This document shows positions 33,401-43,600 of a DNA stretch of 64,000 nt, piece by piece. How positions within the stretch are numbered: position 1 is the stretch's first letter; each line of letters starts with the position of its first letter. The notes below the pieces were generated by a model. The model saw only the letters and a program-made list of their open reading frames with translations, did not search any database and was not told the origin of the DNA. The stretch covers positions 62,001 to 126,000 of the forward strand of contig CM059621.1 in assembly GCA_030435675.1 (NCBI GenBank), given 5' to 3'. Made by a program: the position numbers and the translations under genes. This stretch comes from Steinernema hermaphroditum (lineage: Eukaryota > Nematoda > Chromadorea > Rhabditida > Steinernematidae).

Positions 33401-34720
33401 ACGAAGAGAGGGCAGATGATAAGAGAGAAGGTCGGATGCCCTCTGCCCCGCCGACTTTGTCTCTCGTCGTCTGCGATCTCTTCCCACCATTCCTCACGAT
33501 TGGTCACAATTACTGAGCCGAGCCGGGTGGGCCAGTCGGAGTCGGAGGCTCGGATTGCGAAATTTCGCAGAGTCGTCATCTCTGATGTCAGAGAATTTTT
33601 GGGACCATTTAGATGGGAAAACAACTGAAACTTTGAAGGGGCAAGTAACCTCTGTCCACATGAAATTGAACCAAGCTGAGAGCTGTAAAGCAAATCGAGT
33701 AAGGTCTTATAGTGAGTAAATCAGCTGACATTCTGATTGATTTTTCCAACTAGTCCACGCCAGTCATGTAGTCACTTTGTGTGGAGTACCTTAGCAGTGA
33801 CTTGACTGACCTGTTCTTGTCTCCAACATCGCCCATTTCCTGATAGATAAATCGTACTTCACCGACACATATGTATTGGCTGCCGCAGACTTTAGCTCGG
33901 ACTTCATATTGCCTTATCACAATTTTTCAGTCGCTATTCTTTTAGGTGAAGCCCAACATCGAACGATTTACCGAAAACGGTATTGTCTTCGACGACGGAA
34001 CGGAAGTATACGATGTTGATACCGTAATCTTCGCCACAGGTTTCTCTTTCTCATTCCCCCAACTCGAAAATGGATCTCTTCTCAAAGTCGTTCAAAACAA
34101 GGTCGACCTTTACCAGCTAATGTTCATCCCAGAACTTTCCCCTAAGGTAACAGTTCTCGTAACAGTTCTGTGATATCCATGAATGTCCAGAACTCGCTAG
34201 CCATAATCGGTCTCATCCAACCCACAGGCTCCATTATGCCCATTAGCGAGCTACAGGCCAGAGTCTTTTGTGGTCAACTGAGCGGAGAAACCCGTCCTCT
34301 GCCAGCGAAGGAGGAAATGATAAAAATCTCCGAAAAGAGGAACAAAGCCAACCAGAAGATGTTCATCGACAGGCCAAGACACACAATCCAAGTTGAGTAC
34401 GTGACTTATATGGACGAGCTGGCGAAGCTCATCAATGTGAAGCCCGATTTGATCAAGTACTCCATCAAAGACCCAAAGCTGTTTAGAAAGCTGTACTTCC
34501 ATGGTTTGGTGCCCTACCAGTATCGACTCAATGTAAGAGGTTACTTTTGCTGAATGATTTTGAAGGGTATCTTTAGGGTCCACACAGCTGGGCAGGTGCT
34601 CGAGAAGCCATTCTCGGATTTGAAGAACGAGTCTTTGAAACGACAAGAACACGAAAAACGAACGAAACGATGAAATCGAAGCCGATCAGTAAATTCTATC
34701 AACTGAGTTATGTGAAATAG
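30449..34720 (+). CDS. Flavin-containing monooxygenase (FMO)
   Basis: Eight exons (30449-30590, 31906-32159, 32207-32428, 32474-32607, 32876-33008, 33946-34146, 34191-34532, 34577-34720) sum to 1572 nt and 523 residues, the normal FMO length. FMOs use FAD and NADPH to oxygenate soft nucleophiles such as amines and sulfides. The FAD motif GAGASG is at residues 7-12, the FMO identifying motif FKGRIIHSHDY at 163-173, the NADPH motif GIGNSGG at 188-194, and FATGF at 324-328. The C terminus lacks a clear membrane anchor. The second intron (47 nt) has a weak acceptor ending GGGGAG. It was chosen because the stronger TTTAG sites break the frame, so that junction is the least certain. Intron 1 contains a partial copy of exon 2. 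Confidence 0.88.
31171..31233 (+). repeat. Partial duplicate of monooxygenase exon 2 inside intron 1
   Basis: The sequence gtggaggatcacctacagaa, then acattgagtcagtcaaggtt, matches the end of exon 2 and the start of intron 2 (32130-32200) with few differences. It lies in the same orientation about 960 bp upstream. It is too short to be a functional alternative exon in frame, so it is probably a relic of a local duplication. Confidence 0.65.
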
Positions 34721-35094
34721 GCGGAAGCCTCTTATGTATTCTATTCAGAAGCTTTCAACTGTCTATGTATAAATAATTTCTTTCAATTAACAAAATCGAA
34801 TCCTTCCACTTACACGGAAGCGTTCAATCGTTTTACGATCCACTTAAGCAGTGAAAACGATCCGAACGACGAATTAAAAGACATTCATGTGTTGAAACTT
34901 TTCGACGCAAATGGTTTAGTTTAGTTTAGTTTAGTTTATTTCTCGTATCTAAGGCTTACACCTTGCGAGACGTCATATATATGCACAAGAAACACATTGC
35001 CACTCCGTAGTCGCCGGTCTTCTTCTGGCTTCGGCACATCAGAAGTATAACCCGGCGATCCCATCAGTGTGCGCGGGGATCAGAGGTGCGAAGA

Positions 35095-35325
35095 GCTGAT
35101 TCCGGTGACGGTGGAGCACAGCGCATCTGTCTTCAACTCGGGTGGCGGTGCGGACCTCGGAGTTGAAGAGCTTCTTCGGCAGTTTTCGCGGGAGACACGC
35201 GAAGAACGGCATCCGGATGAAACGCGTCGGTGGAGCACAACGGACAAACCGGGAACCATCAGGGCAGCTGGCTGCGCGGACTTTCAGCGAAACTTCGATT
35301 TCTCTGGCGGCGCGGGTGGAGTGTT
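35095..35325 (+). repeat. GC-rich dispersed repeat, copy 2
   Basis: Diverged relative of 19610-19865, sharing ggtgcggac and gcagctgg.tgcgc.ga.tt words in the same order. Open frames through it are GC-rich shadows rather than supported genes. Confidence 0.45.
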
Positions 35326-35361
35326 AACGTTGGTAATTTTCTCGATTACATAAGCAGCCAT

Positions 35362-35750
35362 TGACGTCATCTGATAAACGTCGAAACGGTGGTAATTGCT
35401 AACACACCATTCAAGACGATAAGATAATTGGCGTCTTCCACATTTGTTGCAAACACAAAATAATCGATAGCTTTCGACGATCGCACTTGAGTCGATTACA
35501 AACGAGCATACTAGAAAACTGCATAAATTGTGAGCCACTCGTTTTCTGTACACAGCAACATCTCATCGCAAACTGCTCAGCTCATTTTTTTCATATTTGC
35601 AAAACGGCTCTTAAGTGTTCTTAAGAGTGTGAAATTGTTCGATTACCACATGCGGCATTTAACTGCCCTTGTTACAAACATAAATGCAAACAGTATCGCT
35701 AGAGGCGGGCCAGTAATCGCGACGTTTATCAGCACTCAAGACTATATAAA
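35362..35750 (+). promoter_or_regulatory. Candidate promoter of the ligase-like gene: CRE, GATA sites and TATA box
   Basis: A perfect palindromic CRE (TGACGTCA, 35362-35369) is followed by a GATA motif (ctgataa, 35371) and a double GATA site (cgataagataa, 35418-35428). A TATA box (tatataaa) at 35743-35750 lies about 140 bp before the start codon. The spacing is sensible for a TATA promoter, but this is motif reading only. Confidence 0.45.
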
Positions 35751-35888
35751 CGCGTTGCCGACCCCTTTGTCCTCACTTTTGTCTTATTCATCGCCTAGGC
35801 ACCCTTCTGATCTTTCAGTTCTGACATCAAGCTTTCTTCATCGGCCGTATTTTCTTCATTCGATTGTTAGCTCCGTTACCTCTTCACT

Positions 35889-37403
35889 ATGTCGGACAAG
35901 TATACCAACCATTTAACGCTCTTAATTAAGTTCAAGAGATTTTAGTGTTCTTTTCAAGGACTTAAGTGCCAATTTGAAAGACATTAAAGACGAATCTTCA
36001 CGGAACAAGAAAGTCGAGAAGTTTGCATCGTTCTTGGATAAGGCCATTCAGTCCCCTCGGACACTTATCGCCACCGTATGGCTCACCTTGAACAAAGTGG
36101 GTCCGAACAGCGAGGGTGTCTCCGTTAAGCTGGAAGACAAAAAGCTGTTTCCGGAATACATGGAGGCGGAAATCACAGTAGAGCCTCTCACTGTGGTCGA
36201 AGTACACGAAAAGCTGTGGAATGCTGCCAGGCTACCTCGCAACCCTGAAGTAGGTCACTGCCATTGCCACCAGTTTATTTTTTTCTTGCGTTCAGGGTAA
36301 TGAAGCCAGACGTCAAGCAATCGGCGATTTGGCTCGGAGATGCTCTACACGTCTTGAGTATTCCTGCCTTGAGCGACACTTGTGCGAGTGTAGCCAGAAA
36401 CTGAACTTTGCAGAAGCGGGGATTTGCGAGGCCCTCGGCGTGGTGTTCGCCAAAAGATTTAGAGGTTAGCGTTCAATTGGTAAACAATTACAGGAACTGC
36501 TAAAATATAGGAGCTGATGTTGGAAAACACATCCAAGAGGAATACGGAAAGCTCTTGCTTAATGCCTACAACAAGTGCCCAGATTTCGGTATAATCATCA
36601 ACGATGTGCACTACAATGGTGTCGAAAACATTTCCACACGAATTCAAATACAGGCCGGTATTCCCGTATGTTTGATGTTAGCGGAAAAGTGTACTGAGAA
36701 GACACTTTTGCCTGCCAAGTTTTCGTGTGAGCCGAAAATTTCGTCCTTCCGGGCCCAGGTATGTGCCATGGTACAGCATGCTCTGATTTGGTGATGCAGA
36801 TTCACTGCCTGTCGACCGGCGAAGTTCGGATTTTCGATCGCAATTTGTTCGACATCACCACTAAAAACCTGGAAATTGCGACGGCTGTTCTGGGTTTCGT
36901 TCGAGAGAAATCTATCGATTTCATTGTCGACGGAGTGATCGAGGATCCTCATGCGAAAGAAAAGAAGTTTTCTTCACCGAAACTACGAGTTAGCTCCATA
37001 CTTATTGCTTGCAATCATTATGTCTTTCAGAATCCCGGCCAGGAGCGGTCTGAGGACATCAAGGCTCACTTCTTTGCCTTTGATCTCCTCCAATACAAGG
37101 GTGAGCGTATTTGGAGCAAGCCCTATCAGGAGCGTAGTGAGCTGTTACGCACTAACTTCGTGGAGGTGCCGAATATCATCAGTTTCATCGCATACGAGGA
37201 TTGCAACAATTTGGAGGAACTGCAGGAATCTTTTAGTCGCTTCGTGGAGGTAAGTTGCAATAGATTCAAAACCATTTTACTATTCAAACTAGGCTGGAAG
37301 TAACGGCGTCATTGTGAAGGATCTGGCCAGCAAGTACGAATTCGGTAAACACTCCAAAAGCGGATCAAGTTCAAGGCGCTCCTTGAACACATGTGAATCT
37401 TGA
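35889..37403 (+). CDS. DNA-ligase-I-like protein with degenerate catalytic motifs
   Basis: Seven exons (35889-35899, 35946-36249, 36296-36464, 36511-36758, 36800-36988, 37031-37249, 37293-37403; introns 41-46 nt) give 416 residues, all in phase. The N-terminal ~190 residues resemble the ligase I DNA-binding domain, and residues ~220-400 the adenylation domain. Motif I is EPKISSFR instead of E-Y-K-Y-D-G-x-R: Lys237 remains but Asp and Gly are lost. IFDRN and the motif IIIa FFAFDLL are kept. Motif III is IVDGV (residues 286-290) with the glutamate lost. Motif IV is NGVIVK (384-389) with the glutamate lost. Motif V and the whole OB domain are absent; a remnant IKFK lies in another frame near the end. 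Clean splicing with no stops suggests a retained pseudoenzyme, not a working ligase. It ends 218 bp from klp-4, which is convergent. Confidence 0.78.
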
Positions 37404-37621
37404 CGTTGTTTCGTGATCGTTATAAGTTGTTATAAATGAGACTATTTTATTTTCAAGTTACCTTCAATACGACAGACTCATCGAGTAATACCTTAAATAA
37501 CGAATAGATTCTTCGGGTACAATACAATACATAAATGACCGACTGAAATGTTTCTCTTTTGGGATTTGCTTCGTTATATACAATTTGATCATCGGGACTG
37601 AATTTGGGAGGACTTCGGCGG

Positions 37622-40600
37622 TTACACGTTTACTTCGAGATCAGCGACGGCGGCGTGGTTGTCTCCAACTAAACGCGGTGGTGATGGCCGTAGTAAATGG
37701 TGTACTCACGGTTGGAGATGAGAAGAGACTTTGGCGTTGTGACGTTGTTGTTGAGCATCAGCTGCTCGTCGGAGTTGGAGATGACTGAATCGCTAAAGGT
37801 GGATGAGGAGAGACCTTCGGACGACGTGGCAGAGTGATCCATCATGCAGTTGCCGTTTAGGCGATCGCTTCCGGCGTTCTGAAAGAGGGAACATTCAGAT
37901 GCAGGCTGCAAGATTGAGGCTAAGAGGCCGTTTATGACATATCCAACTGAGGTTATCGATACCGTGAATACCGCTTGACATCGCTGTTTTGAACCTTCAC
38001 CAAATAAGGCGCTCCCAATTAAGGAAAAGGAAGAAAACCAAAGCCTGACGGTCCATGTTTTTCGGTATCAACTTTCGAAGTCACAAGACCAAGTGAGCTG
38101 CTAAGGTTCCAAGGTCGTAGTTGCAAACGAGGAACAGATTTTAGAGAGAAACTATCCCAAAAGCTAAGCGGTGGTCGCTTCCAGCGATTTGAAGCAGGGA
38201 ACACTCAGATGCAGGTTGCTCGCTTGAGTTTCAGGGGGAAGTCTATTAGATACCCAACAACATAGGGTCAACTTTGTTAGCACCTTGTGACATCTCTGTT
38301 TTAAACCATCACCATATGAGGCGCTTCGAATTCATGAAAAGTCCAGTGATCGTAAGTAACAACCCTTACAAAATCTAGAGTTTCACCTAACTATAACGTG
38401 ATGGTAAAAGATCCTCTGATTATGGAACTGTTTGCGGAAGGAGAACACCACTTCCGAAAGTGTATTAACGACGATAAACGAATAATATACATAAACCCGT
38501 TTTGTCAACACTCTCATTAAAACAGAGTCCTCCTCTTTCTGCGCTTTCTAATCCTTATACTCCTGCGTACCTTTCCTAGTGCCGCTACCGCCGAAGCGAG
38601 AGTCTCTGGCACCGTCGACGATCGGACTGGTTCCTTGCTGCTATAGTGGAGCTCCTCATCGATTCCGGACAGGCGGGCTTCACCCAATTCCATCAGAGGA
38701 CTGACCAGGCTCGTCACTGAAATGAGCCTCCGTTAGAACTGTGTATTTCCAAGCACATCAAAGCTATGGTCATGCGGGAAGCGGCACATAACAGCTTGAG
38801 GTTGAGGTCTACATAAAATGTGTCAAGCTCAAAAACTACAGTAATGCTCATGAAAACAGAGTCACGACACTAACACGTACTGCGACTTGCGATTAGCGGC
38901 TTCAAGTCAAGGAAAGTAGGACGTGCTGAAAATGAGACAGATACAAATTAAAGAGAAAAATCGTTGATGTTAACTATCGAAAGCGTGACGGCCGTTCCGT
39001 TAACGACAGCGCGAAGAGAAAAGAAAGGCGCCGACCGACTACCGTATCCGTTTCCTTGGCGAAGCCGTCGTCGAAGCACTTACCCATCGAAGATACACCA
39101 GACGACGAGGTGGTCGACATTTCCATCAGCTTATTTTCAGCCGGAAGCGATAGTCGGGCAGAGTTGTTCATGGTGTTGGGAAGGCTTATGGCCCGCTTCA
39201 TGCGCATGCTCGAACCGTAGAAGCTTCCGTTGAGACGGTGATGACCACGCTCATGCCTGGAAATAATGGTTATGCGATCTGAGCTGAAAAATGACCGCAC
39301 TAGGAGTGCAGAAACAATTCAGCCATGTGATCTACATTACGTACGCTTTTTACGAAGAAACATGGGTCAAATCCTGGCAAAACACAAGAAAGGTTGGAGA
39401 GAAAACATAAGTGATTCTGATTCCGCGATAGAAACGTTATTTTTTTGCAAATTAGTTTCAAGTAAGATTCGAACCTGTGACCTTCAGCACGGTAATTTTC
39501 TGCGCAATAGGTCACAGGCTCGAATCCCTTCAGAAGTGCTCAGTGTCGTAAGGTTAAATCCTGGCAGAATACAAGAGAGGTTGGAGGAAAAACATATGTG
39601 ATTCTCATTCCGTGATAGAAACGTTTCTTTTTTGCAAATTAGGATCCACCAGGATTCGAACCTGTGACCTTCAGCATGGTAATTTTCTGCGCAACAGGCC
39701 ACAGGTTCGAATCCCTTCAGAAGCATATCATTTTCGTTTGAGTCTTTGTTTTCACTCTGTTCACTTACTTCGACAGCATACTAAACGTCGCGCTCTCCTG
39801 TCTTAATCTGTCCAGTTTAAGCATGCACTCCACAGCCTGGATGCCCTTCGTGTACGCCTCAATATAAGACGTATCACATCGGTTAGACTTAGGGCTTTCA
39901 TTGTCGTCATCGGTGCTTAGGGCGTGAACAGCGGCCATCATGGCGAGCGTTTCTCGATCTTCCATGTCGAGAGAGGACTAAAACTATGTAGCACATGTAT
40001 CCATGATCATTTCGCTACCTTTGGAATGTGGGCGACGATGTTGTAATGCACTCCCGTACCAGCAACCGCGTCTGAGCCAACGATCCTCTTAATAAGCCTT
40101 CCAGTGAGGCTAGGCTTCTTGTAGACGTTCAAACAGATCCTCTTGCGAATGAGCAGATCCATCGAGATCGGATGCGTTATTCTGACGACGATTTTGACGA
40201 TCGCGTATATCCGTCCATCGGAGGGAGTGACCTTGTTCAAATGGACGTTCTCGTGGATCGAACTGTCCCAGGAGCACATGGCGCTGACCTGAATGGGAAG
40301 AATGTCTCTTTACAAATCGTTAAATGCTCACATTGTCCCTTTCCAAAATCGGGAGTTCCAACATCTGCACACAGTCTTCCCCGAACAGCGTCGACATCGT
40401 GCCAGCGACTCTTCCCGTACTGATTCCAGTATCGTCTTCCGCCGCTATGTCGTCGGCGTTGACGTCCAAGAAGATGACAGGAACGTGCTGTTCTACGCCG
40501 CTCGGCGGAGACCAATCCGAAAGGGATCCCGGAATATTTGAATTGGGTGGAGGCACAGAAACGGCGTTGCGTTCTTCGGTGAGCGCCACCCACTGATTGA

Positions 40601-43600
40601 TCAGCGCCTTCTCCCGTTCTATCTCCTTCTCTGTTTTCTTCATTCCTTTAGCTGAAAGCTTATTGATCTGCTTCTCCAAATAGTGCTGCCTCGCTTCTAG
40701 AATGTCGTTCCACTGCGCCCTGATTCTCTCCAGGTCTTCTTCTTGATAGCTGTCCAGACTGATCTCGTCTTCGTACTCATCGTAGTCGTCGTCATCACAA
40801 TTGATGTCCATGATGCTTCCGATGGAGACCGAGTGAATGGTACCGAAGCTGAGGGGCAGAATTCCGTGCTCGTCCATATCCTTGATTCTGACGAAGATTC
40901 GGCGTTGTTGGCCCTGCTTCAGCTGGTAGATGCCTCCACAAGGTTCGTCGGTTCTGTTGGTGACGTCCACTGGGACATACTCTCCGAAATCGTTGAGCTC
41001 TCTGATGTCCACCCAGACCTCGATCCGACGGGTCACTTCTGACCAGCGCTCCTGCAATAAATGTCATGACCTCACTCGCCCAAACCCCCGGCGTCCCACC
41101 TGAAGGCCCTTGTTCTTCTGTTGAACGTCCAGTGGATCCTTCTGAGTACTCGGGAGCTCTGTATCAAATCCACTACTTCTATGCCCCCAGACTTCAATCG
41201 AAAGAGCGTCTTCTTGGACGTACTCCAGGAATTCTTCCGTCACAAGAACATCGAAATCCTGAAAATAGATTTCCTAACAATTCACAAGATTTCGATGTAC
41301 CTTTTCATAGTCGAACTGGAACATAGAGCTGTGAGGCTGATGGATCTTATTAGAGGGCAGAGCGTTGGGATCAAAGTTTGGTGCGACGACGTCTCCGCTG
41401 AGGCCGAAGAACGAGTACTGACAGAAGACGAAGTGGGATAGAGAGGAGGGGAGGGAAGTGGCCCGCTTAATGCGGATTCTACAGCGAATCGTTTTTCCTA
41501 GGAAGGCCGAAGCGATGTCGCCTCGGGAAGAGCCGCTTTCGATAGAGTCAGTGCTCTCGGACATCAGGTCGTAGGGACCGTTGGGGACGCGATAGACCTA
41601 GAACACGAAGAAAAAGTAGTCTAAACTCTAGATACCCAAGATGTTGGTCCCCTAGCAGTTGATTTGTCCGCAACGTACCTCGATGTGAAGCTTTCCAGCA
41701 ACTTCTCCTTGCTGACTAATAATCGGAACGTGGTAATCCAGTTTTACATCATGGAAGAGCACCTCCAGGAACACGTTGGCCACACCGATGAGACTGTGAT
41801 TCTCCTGACTTTCCAGGACCATCTCTCCCATGGGGAAGTCCTCTTCACTGCCGAAGTCTTCGTCGTCCTCTTGCATACTTTGATCCATCTTCCCATACTC
41901 GTTGTACATCTCGCGCATGTCCACGAGGCTGTTCTCGAGTTGGTCTATTGACATGAACTGACATCCAGCCATTCCGGTTCTTTTCACGACGATAACCGGC
42001 TCGCAGACGAGATTTCCATCCTGGAAACAGCGTATTAAACGCGATATAATAGCCCTGCTTACTCTGATCTTGGAAGGCCTCAAGTTGCAAGCTGGGATCT
42101 GGAGAGTCACATCATAGTAGACTTGACCTCTTTTTCGACCTTTCAGCTCAGCTGTCATCATGTTCGCTTCCCGAACCAGAGCCTGCGCTCTGACGATTTC
42201 GGTCTTCAGGCGGCTTAGGCCTTCTTTGAACTGATCATCGCGTCGTTGGGCCCATGTCAGGAACTTCACCCTTTCGCTTGTCTTCGGGGCGGGCGGGAAA
42301 GCGATTGGAGGCAGATGGCAGCCTGGAGTCGTGGCGACGTTCCAGTTTCCTGGAGTGACTGGAGTCGATGGGGTCATGCTGAAATTAGTAGATGAGGCTC
42401 ATGATATTGGGTCAGTATTCTAACTATGAGGACATAAGAGGCATATCAAAATAGGTTAATGTATCCATGAGATAAAATTCGCTTGATTTAATGTGTCACA
42501 TTAGATTATACTTTACACTCGTCTACTGCAAACGGTTAACCTTTCATCGTCACATCCACAAAGTGGCTCGCGAACTGTTTGACCTTCAAGAATTTGTATG
42601 TTTTAATGCACAAGTAAACCGCCCCAATTCTCACTTCGTTCTCTAATGAACTCAACCCATCTCGGCTGTCCTTCTCCATTGCGACGAGTTGTCCTCTCGC
42701 GCGCATCTGTCACTTCTCTTTTTCTAATTTCCGATCCGATGTCCTTCTGTTTTCCCCTAACCCTCCTTTCGAGTATTATATGGGAGCCCGAAACGTCACC
42801 CCTGGCCGAGGGCCATGTGGCTAAGCGTCCTCTTTTTCTCATTAACTCAAATTTAGTGCCAAAGGATTGTTTTCTTTGTTTACCAATGCCGCTTTTCCCG
42901 GAAGTGCTGGCCATGAGGGGTGATCAAAAAATCGTGCTCAGCTTAGGCTCTATGATGGGAAATGCATCTGGGTAAAACCATACCATTGAGCCAAGCTATG
43001 TATGTATCGACTGAACTCCTCATACTGCTTCTCCAGTGCCGTCTGCTTGTCCTCCTTGTGTTTGATTTCAATCTGCTCGATGTACTGTTCCACCGCATTG
43101 CCAATAGGATTGGAATTTGCCTCGGAGTTAGCCTCGAGCCAGGCGTCATCGTAATCAAAGATCGTCGATTCATCCATGGCTGACATCTTCGGACAGTTAA
43201 CTCGGAAGAAGTGATTGTGCCCGATAAGAAGGCGATTTCCGTTTCTCAAAGGTGTCCTGGCCGCAATCGGCCTTCCATTAACACAGATTCGTGCCCCTTC
43301 CTTCAGTGGCTCTATGAAGAGGGTCTTTCCGTCGTCGTCGGATATCTTCAAGACGGCATGCATGGGCTGAACGCCCAAGCCTTGAAGCAGAAAGTCCACT
43401 TTGACTTCGTCCGTGTGCTCGGCCGAACCAATCACTGCTTCTTTCTGAAACAATACTTCTTTGTCACTTAAACGACTTTTTCAACAACCACTTTAGGCCC
43501 TTAATAGGGTCAGATGTTGCCCCATCGACGGCCGAACTGCGTCGTTAGGCCATGAAGTGGGTCAGAAAGAGGCTCATTACGGGGTGAAATGTGTTTTTTA

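Larger units (their letters stand above)
34721..35888. other. Intergenic stretch with ligase-like gene promoter
   Basis: Contains the 3' UTR of the monooxygenase gene, a short TTTAG repeat (34913-34937), the second copy of a GC-rich repeat (about 35095-35325) and promoter-like motifs at 35362-35750. Confidence 0.5.

Noticed and set aside
34913..34937. TTTAG repeat as telomeric sequence
   Set aside because: Only about five units and not the nematode TTAGGC telomere unit; a simple microsatellite.
39466..39714. Genuine tRNA genes from the perfect box B sequences
   Set aside because: No box A or acceptor stem at proper spacing; the box B copies sit in palindromic arms.
39366..39722. CRISPR-like array because of repeated palindromic units
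   Set aside because: Only two units, in an intron of a eukaryotic gene, with no spacer pattern.
42603..42914. The 103-residue repeat frame as an alternative klp-4 exon
   Set aside because: It is part of a dispersed repeat also found at 50304, lacks matching splice sites, and exons 8 and 9 join in phase without it.
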